From: Cinclus cinclus
Taxonomy: Eukaryota; Chordata; Aves; Passeriformes; Cinclidae
Direction: 5' to 3'
NCBI RefSeq assembly: GCF_963662255.1
Contig: NW_026912214.1
Span: 186,001-250,000 of the forward strand
DNA length: 64,000 bases
This document shows, piece by piece, positions 35,191-49,300 of this stretch (position 1 is its first letter; every line of letters begins with the position of its first letter). Position numbers and translations under genes: made by a program. A model generated the notes under the pieces. The model ran no database searches, was not told where the DNA came from, and saw nothing but the letters and a program-made list of their open reading frames with translations.

Positions 35191-38100
35191 GTCACAATGA
35201 ATTATTTGATTCTTGGCCTCCATGGCGGCATAATAGATCCTTGCTTCTATTGGTCCCCGTGCTGTAACAATTCATCCCTGGCCCTTTTAGGCCCATTGGT
35301 GTCACAAGGGATCATTAGATTGTTAGCCTGCATTGGGTCACAATGGTGCCTTGCTTCTCTTAACCTCTGTGGTTTCACAATGCATCCCATGCCCTTTTAG
35401 GCCACTTGATGTCACAATGAATCATTTGATTCTTGGCCTCCATGGTGTCATAATGGTTCCTTGTTTCTATTGGGCCCCATACTGTCACAATTCATCCCTG
35501 GCCCTTTTACGCCCCCTGGTGTCAAATGGGATCCTGGGATTATTAGCCTCCATTGGGTCACAATGCATCCTTGCTTCTCTTAACCCCTGTGGTGTCACAA
35601 TGCATCCCATGCCCTTTTAGGCCACTTGATGTCACAATGAATCATTTGATTCTTGGCCTCCACGGTGGCATAATAGATCCTTGTTTCTATTGGTCCCCGT
35701 GCTGTAACAATCCATCCCTGGCCCTTTTTATACCCCCTGGTGCCACAAGGGATCATTAGATTGTTAGCCTGCATTGGGTCACAATGGTTCCTTGCTTCTC
35801 TTAACCTCTGTGGTGTCACAATGCATTCCAAGCCCTTTTAGGCCACTTGGTCTTACAATGAACCATTTGATTCTTGGCCTTCATGGTGTCATAATGGTTC
35901 CTTGCTTCTATAGGTCCCCATGCTGTCAGAGTCCATCCGTGGTCCTTTTGCGCCCCCTGGTGTCAAAAGGGATTCTTAGATTGTTAGCCTGCATTGGGTC
36001 ACAATGGTTCCTTGCTTCTCTTAACCCCTGTGCTGTCACAATGCATCCCATGACCTTTTAGGCCACTTGATGTCACAATGAATCATTTGATTCTTGGCCT
36101 CCATGGTGGTGTAATTGTACCAGGTTTTACTTGGGCCCCATGCTTTCACAATTCATCCCTGCCCCTTTTAGGCCCATTGGTGTCACAAGGGATCATTAGA
36201 TTGTTAGCCTGCATTGGGTCACAATGGTTCCTTGCTTCTCTTAACCTCTGTGCTGTCACAATGCATCCCATGCCCTTTTAGGCCACTTGATGTCACAATG
36301 AATCATTTGATTCTTGGCCTCCATGGTGTCATAATGGTTCCTTGTTTCTATTGGGCCCCGTGCCTTCACAATACATCCCTGCCCCTTTTAGGCGCATTGG
36401 TGTCAAAAGGGATCATTAGATTGTTAGCCTCCATTGGGTCACAATGGATCCTTACTTCTCTTAACCCCTGGGCTGTCACAATGCATCCCATGCCCTTTTA
36501 GGCCACTTGATGTCACAATGAATCATTTGATTCTTGGCCTCCATGGTGTCATAATGGTTCCTTGCTTCTATAGGTCCCCATGCTGTCAGAGTTCATCCGT
36601 GGTCCTTTTGCGCACCCGGGTGTCAAAAGGGATTCTTAGATTGTTAGCCTGCATTGGGTCACAATGGTTCCTTGCTTCTCTTAACCCCTGTGGTGTCACA
36701 ATGCATCCCATGCCCTTTTAGGCCACTTGATGTCACAATGAATCATTTGATTCTTGGCCTCCATGGTGGCATAATTGTACCAGGTTTTACTTGGGCCCCA
36801 TGCTTTCACAATTCATCCCTGCCCCTTTTAGGCCCATTGGTGTCACAAGGGATCATTAGATTGTTAGCCTGCATTGGGTCACAATGGTTCCTTGCTTCTC
36901 TTAACCGCTGTGGTGTCACAATGCATCCCATGCCCTTTTAGGCCACTTGATGTCACAATGAATCATTTGATTCTTGGCCTCCATGGTGGCGTAATTGTAC
37001 CAGGTTTTAATTGGGCCCCATGCTTTCACAATACATCCCTGCCCCAATTTAGGCCCATTGGTGTCAAAAGGGATCATTAGATTGTTAGCCTGCATTGGGT
37101 CACAATGGTTCCTTGCTTCTCTTAACCTCTGTGGTGTCACAATGCATCCCATGCCCTTTTAGGCCACTTGATGTCACAATTAATCATTTGATTCTTGGCC
37201 TCCATGGTGTCATAATGGTTCCTTGTTTCTATTGGGCCCCATGCTGTCACAATTCATCCCTGACCCTTTTACGCCCCCTGGTGTCAAATGGGATCCTGGG
37301 ATTATTAGCCTCCATTGGGTCACAATGCATCCTTGCTTCTCTTAACCCCTGTGGTGTCACAATGCATCCCATGCCCTTTTAGGCCACTTGATGTCACAAT
37401 GAATCATTTGATTCTTGGCTTCCATGGTGTCATAATGGTTCCTTGTTTCTATTGGGCCCCATGCCTTCACAACACATCCCTGCCCCTTTTAGGCGCCTTG
37501 GTGTCAAAAGGGATCATTAGATTGTTAGCCTGCTTTGGGTCACAATGGATCCTTACTTCTCTTAGCCTCTGTGGTGTCACAATGCATCCCATGGCCTTTT
37601 AGGCCACTTGATGTCACAATGAATCAATTGATTCTTGGCCTCCAAGGTGGCATAATTGTACCAGGTTTTACTTGGGCCCCATGCTTTCACAATTCATCCC
37701 TGCCCCTTTTAGGCCCATTGGTGTCACAAGGGATCATTAGATTGTTAGCCTGCATTGGGTCACAATGGATCCTTGCTTCTCTTAACCCCTGTGGTGTCAC
37801 AATGCATCCCATGCCCTTTTAGGCCACTTGATGTCACAATGAATCATTTGATTCTTGGCCTCCATGGTGTCATACTGGTTCCTTGTTTCTATTGGGCCCC
37901 ATGCTGTCACAATTCATCCCTGGCCCTTTTACGCCCCCTGGTGTCAAATGGGATCCTGGGATTTTTAGCCTCCTTAGGGTCACAATGGATCCTTGCTTCT
38001 CATAACCCCTGTGCTGTCACAATGCATCCCATGCCCTTTTAGGCCACTTGATGTCACAATGAATCATTTGATTCTTGGCCTCCATGGCGGCATAATAGAT

Positions 38101-38228
38101 ACTTGCTTCTATTGGTCCCCGTGCTGTAACAATCCATCCCTGGCCCTTTTTATACCCCCTGGTGCCACAAGGGATCATTAGATTGTTAGCCTGCATTGGG
38201 TCACAATGGTTCCTTGCTTCTCTTAACC
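35191..38228 (+). repeat. Internal ~3 kb block, right member (10,573 bp offset)
   Basis: Counterpart of 24618-27655. The left limit is marked by GATGTCAC here against GACGTCAC in the left member, so the exact CRE-like palindrome of the left block is missing. The right limit is marked by TTAACCGCTG. Together with the 3,194 bp pair, this shows the 19,637 bp unit was itself assembled from earlier duplications. Confidence 0.87.
36658..36877 (+). repeat. Exemplar of monomer subfamily C
   Basis: Subunit 4 is the most diverged of all subfamilies: GGCATAATTGTACCAGG followed by TTTTACTTGGGCCCC (or TTTTAATTGGG in a sub-variant). Subunit 5 opens TTTCACAATTCATCC. A GGTGTAATTG version of the subunit 4 opening is also common, and it differs from the rarer GGCGTAATTG by a CpG/TpG transition. 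C is the commonest subfamily in the window and dominates the 19,637 bp repeat. Confidence 0.88.
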
Positions 38229-41200
38229 GCTGTGGTGTCACAATGCATCCCATGCCCTTTTAGGCCACTGGATGTCACAATGAATCATTTGATTCTTGGC
38301 CTCCATGGTGGTGTAATTGTACCAGGTTTTACTTGGGCCCCATGCTTTCACAATTCATCCCTGCCCCTTTTAGGCCCTTTGGTGTCACAAGGGATCATTA
38401 GATTTTTAGCCTGCATTGGGTCACAATGGTTCCTTGCTTCTCTTAAGCTCTGTGGTGTCACAATGAATCCCATGCCCTTTTAGGCCACTTGATGTCACAA
38501 TGAATCATTTGATTCTTGGCCTCCATGGTGTCATAATGGTTCCTTGTTTCTATTGGGCCCCATGCCTTCACAATACATCCCTGCCACTTTTAGGCGCCTT
38601 GGTGTCAAAAGGGATCATTAGATTGTTAGCCTCCATTGGGTCACAATGGATCCTTACTTCTCTTAACCTCTGTGGTGTCACAATGCATCCCATGCCCTTT
38701 TAGGCCACTTGATGTCACAATGAATCATTTGATTCTTGGCCTCCATGGTGGTGTAATTGTACCAGGTTTTACTTGGGCCCCATGCTGTAACAATCCATCC
38801 CTGGCCTTTTTATACCCCCTGGTGCCACAAGGGATCATTAGATTGTTAGCCTGCATTGGGTCACAATGGTTCCTTGCTTCTCTTAACCTCTGTGGTGTCA
38901 CAATGCATCCCATGCCCTTTTAGGCCACTTGATGTCACAATGAATCATTTGATTCTTGGCCTCCATGGTGGTGTAATTGTACCAGGTTTTACTTGGGCCC
39001 CATGCTTTCACAATTCATCCCTGGCCCTTTTTATACCCCCTGGTGCCACAAGGGATCATTAGATTGTTAGCCTGCATTGGGTCACAATGGTTCCTTGCTT
39101 CTCTTAACCTCTGTGGTGTCACAATGCATTCCAAGCCCTTTTAGGCCACTTGGTCTTACAATGAACCATTTGATTCTTGGCCTTCATGGTGTCATAATAG
39201 TTCCTTGCTTCTATAGGTCCCCATGCTGTCAGAGTTCTTCCGTGGTCCTTTTTCGCCCCTTGGTGTCAAAAGGGATTCTTAGAATGTTAGCCTGCATTGT
39301 GTCACAATGGTTCCTTGCTTCTCTTAACCTCTGTGGTGTCACAATGCTTCCCATGCCCTTTTAGGCCACTTGATGTCACAATGAATCAATTGATTCTTGG
39401 CCTCCATGGTGGCATAATTGTACCAGGTTTTAGTTGGGCGCCATACTTTCACAATACATCCCTGCCCCTTTTAGGCCCATTGGTGTCACAAGGGATCATT
39501 AGATTGTTAGCCTGCATTGGGTCACAATGGTGCCTTGCTTCTCTTAACCTCTGTGGTGTCACAATGCATCCCATGCCCTTTTAGGCCACTTGATGTCACA
39601 ATGAATCATTTGATTCTTGGCCTCCATGGTGTCATAATGGTTCCTTGTTTCTATTGGGCCCCATGCTGTCACAATTCATCCCTGGCCCTTTTATGCCCCC
39701 TGGTGTCAAATGGGATCCTGGGATTTTTAACCTGCATTGGGTCACAATGGATCCTTGCTTCTCTTAACCCCTGTGCTGTCACAATGCATCCCATGCGCTT
39801 TTAGGCCACTTGATGTCACAATGAATCATTTGATTCTTGGCCTCCACGGTGGCATAATAGATACTTGCTTCTATTGGTCCCCGTACTGTAACAATCCATC
39901 CCTGGCCCTTTTTATACCCCCTGGTGCCACAAGGGATCATTAGATTGTTAGCCTGCATTGGGTCACAATGGTTCCTTGCTTCTCTAAACCTCTGTGGTGT
40001 CACAATGCATTCCAAGCCTTTTTAGGCCACTTGGTCTTACAATGAACCATTTGATTCTTGGCCTTCATGGTGTCATAATGGTTCTTTGCTTCTATAGGTC
40101 CCCATGCTGTCAGAGTTCATCCGTGGTCCTTTTGCGCCCCCTGGTGTCAAAAGGGATTCTTAGATTGTTAGCCTGCATTGGGTCACAATGGTTCCTTGCT
40201 TCTCTTAACCCCTGTGGTGTCACAATGCATCCCATGCCCTTTTAGGCCACTTGATGTCACAATGAATCATTTGATTCTTGGCCTGCATGGTGGTGTAATT
40301 GTACCAGGTTTTACTTGGGCCCCATGCTTTCACAATTCATCCCTGGCCCTTTTAGGCCCATTGGTGTCACAAGGGATCATTAGATTGTTAGCCTGCATTG
40401 GGTCACAATGGTTCCTTGCTTCTCTTAACCTCTGTGGTGTCACAATGCATCCCATGCCCTTTTAGGCCACTTGATGTCACAATGAATCATTTGATTCTTG
40501 GCCTCCATGGTGTCATAATGGTTCCTTGTTTCTATTGGGCCCCATGCTGTCACAATTCATCCCTGGCCCTTTTACGCCCCCTGGTGTCAAATGAGATCCT
40601 GGGATTATTAGCCTCCATTGGGTCACAATGCATCCTTGCTTCTCTTAACCCCTGTGGTGTCACAATGCATCCCATGCACTTTTAGGCCACTTGATGTCAC
40701 AATGAATCATTTGATTCTTGGCCTCCACGGTGGCATAATAGATACTTGCTTCTATTGGTCCCCGTGCTGTAACAATCCATCCCTGGCCTTTTTATACCCC
40801 CTGGTGCCACAAGGGATCATTAGATTGTTAGCCTGCATTGGGTCACAATGGTTCCTTGCTTCTCTTAACCTCTGTGGTGTCACAATGCATCCCATGCCCT
40901 TTTAGGCCACTTGATGTCACAATGAATCATTTGATTCTTGGCCTCCATGGTGACATAATGGTTCCTTGTTTCTATTGGGCCCCATGCCTTCACAATACAT
41001 CCGTGCCCCTTTTAGGCGCCTTGGTGTCAAAAGGGATAATTAGATTGTTAGCCTCCATTGGGTCACAATGGATCCTTAATTCTCTTAACCTCTGTGGTGT
41101 CACAATGCATCCCATGGCCTTTTAGGCCACTTGATGTCACAATGAATCAATTGATTCTTGGCCTCCATTGTGGCATAATTGTACCAGGTTTTACTTGGGC

Positions 41201-42162
41201 CCCATGATTTCACAATTCATCCCTGCCCCTTTTAGGCCCATTGGTGTCACAAGGGATCATTAGATTGTTAGCCTGCATTGGGTCACAATGGATCCTTGCT
41301 TCTCTTAACCTCTGTGCTGTCACAATGCATCCCATGCCCTTTTAGGCCACTTGATGTCACAATGAATCATTTGATTCTTGGCCTCCATTGTGGCGTAATT
41401 GTACCAGGTTTTAATTGGGCCCCATGCTTTCACAATACATCCCTGCACCTTTTAGGTGCCTTGGTGTCACAAGGGATCATTAGATTGTTAGCCTGCATTG
41501 GGTCACAATGGTTCCTTGCTTCTCTTAACCCCTGTGCTGTCACAATGCATCCCATGCCCTTTTAGGCCACTTGATGTCACAATGAATCATTTGATTCTTG
41601 GCCTCCACGGTGGCATAAGAGATACTTGCTTCTATTGGTCCCCGTGCTGTAACAATCCATCCCTGGCCCTTTTTATACCCCCTGGTGCCACAAGGGATCA
41701 TTAGATTGTTAGCCTGCATTGGGTCACAATGGTTCCTTGCTTCTCTTAACCTCTGTGGTGTCACAATGCATTCCAAGCCCTTTTAGGCCACTTGGTCTTA
41801 CAATGAACCATTTGATTCTTGTCCTTCATGGTGTCATAATGGTTCCTTGCTTCTATAGGTCCCCATGGTGTCAGAGTCCATCCGTGGTCGTTTTGCGCCC
41901 CCTGGTGTCAAAAGGGATTCTTAGATTGTTAGCCTCCATTGGGTCACAATGGATCCTTAATTCTCTTAACCCCTGTGGTGTCACAATGCATCCCATGCCC
42001 TTTTAGGCCACTTGATGTCACAATGAATCAATTGATTCTTGGCCTCCATGGTGGCATAATTGTACCAGGTTTTACTTGGGCCCCATGATTTCACAATTCA
42101 TCCCTGCCCCTTTTAGGCCCATTGGTGTCACAAGGGATCATTAGATTGTTAGCCTGCATTGG

Positions 42163-42198
42163 GTCACAAGGGATCATTAAATTGTTAGCCTGCATTGG
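42163..42198 (+). repeat. Extra single 36 bp subunit (duplicated subunit 6)
   Basis: Subunit 6 at 42127-42162 is followed by a second subunit 6 at 42163-42198. They differ at one base (CATTAGATTG in the first, CATTAAATTG in the second). The step between monomer starts is accordingly 256 bp. The same event is present at 61800-61835 and at 63817-63852. It shows that the ~37 bp subunit still acts as a unit of gain or loss. Confidence 0.92.
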
Positions 42199-43352
42199 GT
42201 CACAATGGATCCTTGCTTCTCTTAACCTCTGTGCTGTCACAATGCATCCCATGCCCTTTTAGGCCATTTGATGTCACAATGAATCATTTGATTCTTGGCC
42301 TCCATTGTGGCGTAATTGTACCAGGTTTTAATTGGGCCCCATGCTTTCACAATACATCCCTGCCCCTTTTAGGTGCCTTGGTGTCACAAGGGATCATTAG
42401 ATTGTTAGCCTGCATTGGGTCACAATGGATCCTTGCTTCTCTTAACCCCTGTGCTGTCACAATGCATTCCATGCCCTTTTAGGCCACATGATGTCACAAT
42501 GAATTATTTGATTCTTGGCCTCCATGGCGGCATAATAGATCCTTGCTTCTATTGGTCCCCGTGCTGTAACAATTCATCCCTGGCCTTTTTAGGCCCATTG
42601 GTGTCACAAGGGATCATTAGATTGTTAGCCTGCATTGGGTCACAATGGTGCCTTGCTTCTCTTAACCTCTGTGGTGTCACAATGCATCCCATGCCCCTTT
42701 AGGCCACTTGATGTCACAATGAATCATTTGATTCTTGGCCTCCATGGTGTCATAATGGTTCCTTGTTTCTATTGGGCCCCATGCTGTCACAATTCATCCC
42801 TGGCCCTTTTAAGCCCCCTGGTGTCAAATGGGATCCTGGGATTATTAGCCTCCATTGGGTCACAATGCATCCTTGCTTCTCTTAACCCCTGTGGTGTCAC
42901 AATGCATCCCATGCCCCTTTAGGCCACTTGATGTCACAATGCATCATTTGATTCTTGGCCTCCACGGTGGCATAATAGATCCTTGCTTCTATTGGTCCCC
43001 GTGCTGTAACAATCCATCCCTGGCCCTTTTTATACCCCCTGGTGCCACAAGGGATCATTAGATTGTTAGCCTGCATTGGGTCACAATGGTTCCTTGCTTC
43101 TCTTAACCTCTGTGGTGTCACAATGCATTCCAAGCCCTTTTAGGCCACTTGGTCTTACAATGAACCATTTGATTCTTGGCCTTCATGGTGTCATAATGGT
43201 TCCTTGCTTCTATAGGTCCCCATGCTGTCAGAGTTCATCCGTGGTCCTTTTGCGCCCCCTGGTGTCAAAAGGGATTCTTAGATTGTTAGCGTGCATTGGG
43301 TCACAATGGTTCCTTGCTTCTCTTAACCCCTGTGGTGTCACAATGCATCCCT

Positions 43353-46300
43353 TGCCCTTTTAGGCCACTTGATGTCACAATGAATCATTTGATTCTTGGC
43401 CTCCATGGTGGTGTAATTGTACCAGGTTTTACTTGGGCCCCATGCTTTCACAATTCATCCCTGCCCCTTTTAGGCCCATTGGTGTCACAAGGGATCATTA
43501 GATTGTTAGCCTGCATTGGGTCACAATGGTGCCTTGCTTCTCTTAACCTCTGTGGTGTCACAATGCATCCCATGCCCTTTTAGGCCACTTGATGTCACAA
43601 TGAATCATTTGATTCTTGGCCTCCATGGTGTCATAATGGTTCCTTGTTTCTATTGGGCCCCATGCTGTCACAATTCATCCGTGGCCCTTTTAGGCCCCCT
43701 GGTGTCAAATGGGATCCTGGGATTATTAGCCTGCATTGGGTCACAATGCATCCTTGCTTCTCTTAACCCCTGTGCTGTCACATTGCATCCCATGCCCTTT
43801 TAGGCCACTTGATGTCACAATGAATCATTTGATTCTTGGCCTCCACGGTGGCATAATAGATACTTGCTTCTATTGGTCCCCGTGCTGTAACAATCCATCC
43901 CTGGCCCTTTTTATACCCCCTGGTGCCACAAGGGATCATTAGATTGTTAGCCTGCATTGGGTCACAATGGTGCCTTGCTTCTCTTAACCTCTGTGGTGTC
44001 ACAATGCATCCCATGCCCTTTTAGGCCACTTGATGTCACAATGAATCATTTGATTCTTGGCCTCCATGGTGTCATAATGGTTCCTTGTTTCTATTGGGCC
44101 CCATGCCTTCACAATACATCCCTGCCCCTTTTAGGCGCAATGGTGTCAAAAGGGATCATTAGATTGTTAGCCTCCATTGGGTCACAATGGATCATTACTT
44201 CTCTTAACCCCTGGGCTGTCACAATGCATCCCATGCCCTTTTAGGCCGCATGACGTCACAATGAATTATTTGATTCTTGGCCTCCATGGCGGCATAATAG
44301 ATCCTTGCTTCTATTGGTCCCCGTGCTGTAACAATTCATCCCTGGCCCTTTTAGGCCCATTGGTGTCACAAGGGATCATTAGATTGTTAGCCTGCATTGG
44401 GTCACAATGGTGCCTTGCTTCTCTTAACCTCTGTGGTTTCACAATGCATCCCATGCCCTTTTAGGCCACTTGATGTCACAATGAATCATTTGATTCTTGG
44501 CCTCCATGGTGTCATAATGGTTCCTTGTTTCTATTGGGCCCCATGCTGTCACAATTCATCCCTGGCCCTTTTACGCCCCCTGGTGTCAAATGGGATCCTG
44601 GGATTATTAGCCTCCATTGGGTCACAATGCATCCTTGCTTCTCTTAACCCCTGTGGTGTCACAATGCATCCCATGCCCTTTTAGGCCACTTGATGTCACA
44701 ATGAATCATTTGATTCTTGGCCTCCACGGTGGCATAATAGATCCTTGTTTCTATTGGTCCCCGTGCTGTAACAATCCATCCCTGGCCCTTTTTATACCCC
44801 CTGGTGCCACAAGGGATCATTAGATTGTTAGCCTGCATTGGGTCACAATGGTTCCTTGCTTCTCTTAACCTCTGTGGTGTCACAATGCATTCCAAGCCCT
44901 TTTAGGCCACTTGGTCTTACAATGAACCATTTGATTCTTGGCCTTCATGGTGTCATAATGGTTCCTTGCTTCTATAGGTCCCCATGCTGTCAGAGTCCAT
45001 CCGTGGTCCTTTTGCGCCCCCTGGTGTCAAAAGGGATTCTTAGATTGTTAGCCTGCATTGGGTCACAATGGTTCCTTGCTTCTCTTAACCCCTGTGCTGT
45101 CACAATGCATCCCATGACCTTTTAGGCCACTTGATGTCACAATGAATCATTTGATTCTTGGCCTCCATGGTGGTGTAATTGTACCAGGTTTTACTTGGGC
45201 CCCATGCTTTCACAATTCATCCCTGCCCCTTTTAGGCCCATTGGTGTCACAAGGGATCATTAGATTGTTAGCCTGCATTGGGTCACAATGGTGCCTTGCT
45301 TCTCTTAACCTCTGTGGTGTCACAATGCATCCCATGCCCCTTTAGGCCACTTGATGTCACAATGAATCATTTGATTCTTGGCCTCCATGGTGTCATAATG
45401 GTTCCTTGTTTCTATTGGGCCCCGTGCCTTCACAATACATCCCTGCCCCTTTTAGGCGCATTGGTGTCAAAAGGGATCATTAGATTGTTAGCCTCCATTG
45501 GGTCACAATGGATCCTTACTTCTCTTAACCCCTGGGCTGTCACAATGCATCCCATGCCCTTTTAGGCCACTTGATGTCACAATGAATCATTTGATTCTTG
45601 GCCTCCATGGTGTCATAATGGTTCCTTGCTTCTATAGGTCCCCATGCTGTCAGAGTTCATCCGTGGTCCTTTTGCGCACCCGGGTGTCAAAAGGGATTCT
45701 TAGATTGTTAGCCTGCATTGGGTCACAATGGTTCCTTGCTTCTCTTAACCCCTGTGGTGTCACAATGCATCCCATGCCCTTTTAGGCCACTTGATGTCAC
45801 AATGAATCATTTGATTCTTGGCCTCCATGGTGGCATAATTGTACCAGGTTTTACTTGGGCCCCATGCTTTCACAATTCATCCCTGCCCCTTTTAAGTCCA
45901 TTGGTGTCACAAGGGATCATTAGATTGTTAGCCTGCATTGGGTCACAATGGTTCCTTGCTTCTCTTAACCGCTGTGGTGTCACAATGCATCCCATGCCCT
46001 TTTAGGCCACTTGATGTCACAATGAATCATTTGATTCTTGGCCTCCATGGTGGCGTAATTGTACCAGGTTTTAATTGGGCCCCATGCTTTCACAATACAT
46101 CCCTGCCCCAATTTAGGCCCATTGGTGTCAAAAGGGATCATTAGATTGTTAGCCTGCATTGGGTCACAATGGTTCCTTGCTTCTCTTAACCTCTGTGGTG
46201 TCACAATGCATCCCATGCCCTTTTAGGCCACTTGATGTCACAATGAATCATTTGATTCTTGGCCTCCATGGTGTCATAATGGTTCCTTGTTTCTATTGGG

Positions 46301-49300
46301 CCCCATGCTGTCACAATTCATCCCTGGCCCTTTTACGCCCCCTGGTGTCAAATGGGATCCTGGGATTATTAGCCTCCATTGGGTCACAATGCATCCTTGC
46401 TTCTCTTAACCCCTGTGGTGTCACAATGCATCCCATGCCCTTTTAGGCCACTTGATGTCACAATGAATCATTTGATTCTTGGCCTCCATGGTGTCATAAT
46501 GGTTCCTTGTTTCTATTGGGCCCCATGCCTTCACAACACATCCCTGCCCCTTTTAGGCGCCTTGGTGTCAAAAGGGATCATTAGATTGTTAGCCTGCTTT
46601 GGGTCACAATGGATCCTTACTTCTCTTAGCCTCTGTGGTGTCACAATGCATCCCATGGCCTTTTAGGCCACTTGATGTCACAATGAATCAATTGATTCTT
46701 GGCCTCCAAGGTGGCATAATTGTACCAGGTTTTACTTGGGCCCCATGCTTTCACAATTCATCCCTGCCCCTTTTAGGCCCATTGGTGTCACAAGGGATCA
46801 TGAGATTGTTAGCCTGCATTGGGTCACAATGGATCCTTGCTTCTCTTAACCCCTGTGGTGTCACAATGCATCCCATGCCCTTTTAGGCCACTTGATGTCA
46901 CAATGAATCATTTGATTCTTGGCCTCCATGGTGTCATACTGGTTCCTTGTTTCTATTGGGCCCCATACTGTCACAATTCATCCCTGGCCCTTTTACGCCC
47001 CCTGGTGTCAAATGGGATCCTGGGATTTTTAGCCTCCTTAGGGTCACAATGGATCCTTGCTTCTCATAACCCCTGTGCTGTCACAATGCATCCCATGCCC
47101 TTTTAGGCCACTTGATGTCACAATGAATCATTTGATTCTTGGCCTCCATGGCGGCATAATAGATACTTGCTTCTATTGGTCCCCGTGCTGTAACAATACA
47201 TCCCTGGCCCTTTTTATACCCCCTGGTGCCACAAGGGATCATTAGATTGTTAGCCTGCATTGGGTCACAATGGTTCCTTGCTTCTCTTAACCTCTGTGCT
47301 GTCACAATGCATCCCATGCCCTTTTAGGCCACTTGATGTCACAATGAATCATTTGATTCTTGGCCTCCATGGTGTCATAATGGTTCCTTGTTTCTATTGG
47401 GCCCCATGCTGTCACAATTCATCCCTGGCCCTTTTACGCCCCCTGGTGTCAAATGGGATCCTGGGATTATTAGCCTCCATTGGGTCACAATGCATCCTTG
47501 CTTCTCTTAACCCCTGTGGTGTCACAATGCATCCCATGCCCTTTTAGGCCACTTGATGTCACAATGCATCATTTGATTCTTGGCCTCCACGGTGGCATAA
47601 TAGATCCTTGCTTCTATTGGTCCCCGTGCTGTAACAATCCATCCCTGGCCCTTTTTATACCCCCTGGTGCCACAAGGGATCATTAGATTGTTAGCCTGCA
47701 TTGGGTCACAATGGTTCCTTGCTTCTCTTAACCGCTGTGGTGTCACAATGCATCCCATGCCCTTTTAGGCCACTTGATGTCACAATGAATCATTTGATTC
47801 TTGGCCTCCATGGTGGTGTAATTGTACCAGGTTTTACTTGGGCCCCATGCTTTCACAATTCATCCCTGCCCCTTTTAGGCCCATTGGTGTCACAAGGGAT
47901 CATTAGATTTTTAGCCTGCATTGGGTCACAATGGTTCCTTGCTTCTCTTAAGCTCTGTGGTGTCACAATGAATCCCATGCCCTTTTAGGCCACTTGATGT
48001 CACAATGAATCATTTGATTCTTGGCCTCCATGGTGGTGTAATTGTACCAGGTTTTACTTGGGCCCCATGCTTTCACAATTCATCCCTGCCCCTTTTAGGC
48101 CCTTTGGTGTCACAAGGGATCATTAGATTGTTAGCCTGCATTGGGTCACAATGGTTCCTTGCTTCTCTTAACCGCTGTGGTGTCACAATGCATCCCATGC
48201 CCTTTTAGGCCACTTGATGTCACAATGAATCATTTGATTCTTGGCCTCCATGGTGGCGTAATTGTACCAGGTTTTAATTGGGCCCCATGCTTTCACAGTA
48301 CATCCCTGGCCCTTTTTATACCCCCTGGTGCCACAAGGGATCATTAGATTGTTAGCCTGCATTGGGTCACAATGGTTCCTTGCTTCTCTTAACCTCTGTG
48401 GTGTCACAATGCATCCCATGCCCTTTTAGGCCACTTGATGTCACAATGAATCATTTGATTCTTGGCCTCCATGGCGGTGTAATTGTACCAGGTTTTACTT
48501 GGGCCCCATGCTTTCACAATTCATCCCTGGCCCTTTTTATACCCCCTGGTGCCACAAGGGATCCTTAGATTGTTAGCCTGCATTGGGTCACAATGGATCC
48601 TTGCTTCTCCTTACCCCTATGGTGTCATAATGCATCCCATGCCCTTTTAGGCCACTTGATGTCACAATGAATCATTTGATTCTTGGCCTCCATTGTGGCA
48701 TATTTGTACCAGGTTTTAATTGGGCCCCATGCTTTCACAATTCATCCCTGCCCCTTTTAGGCCCATTGGTGTCAAAAGGGATTATTAGATTGTTAGCCTC
48801 CATTGGGTCACAATGGATCCTTGCTTCTCTTAACCCCTGTGCTGTCACAATGCATCCCATGCCCTTTTAGGCCACATGATGTCACAATGAATTATTTGAT
48901 ACTTGGCCTCCATGGTGGCATAATAGATCCTTGCTTCTATTGGTCCCTGTGCTGTAACAATTCCTCCCTGGCACTTTTAGGCCCATTGGTGTCACAAGGG
49001 ATCATTAGATTGTTAGCCTGCATTGGGTCACAATGGTTCCTTGCTTCCCTTAACCTCTGTGGTGTCACAATGCATCCCATGCCCTTTTAGGCCACTTGAT
49101 GTCACAATGAATCATTTGATTCTTGGCCTCCATGGTGTCATAATGGTTCCTTGTTCCTATTGGGCCCCATGCTGTCACAATTCATCCCTGGCCCTTTTAC
49201 GCCCCCTGGTGTCAAATGGGATCCTGGTATTATTAGCCTTCATTGGGTCACAATGGATCCTTGCTTCTCTTAACCCCTGTGGTGTCACAATGCATCCCAT

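Larger units (their letters stand above)
23716..43352 (+). repeat. 19,637 bp higher-order repeat, copy 1
   Basis: This interval and 43353-62989 match base for base in every part I compared. The first base before the match differs (23715 A, 43352 T), which fixes the left limit to within the shared consensus. The length resolves exactly: 88 monomers (19,360 bp), two extra 110 bp half-monomers (220 bp), one extra 36 bp subunit, and 23 single-base gains less two losses (+21). Internal features are a pair of ~3 kb blocks at 3,194 bp offset, another pair at 10,573 bp offset, many C/E chimeras, and one exact TGACGTCA. Confidence 0.93.

Noticed and set aside
42163..42198. Sequencing or assembly slip as the cause of the extra 36 bp subunit
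   Set aside because: The extra subunit carries its own base change (CATTAAATTG) and recurs in three places, one of them (63817) outside the 19,637 bp tandem pair, so it is better explained as a real copied event.
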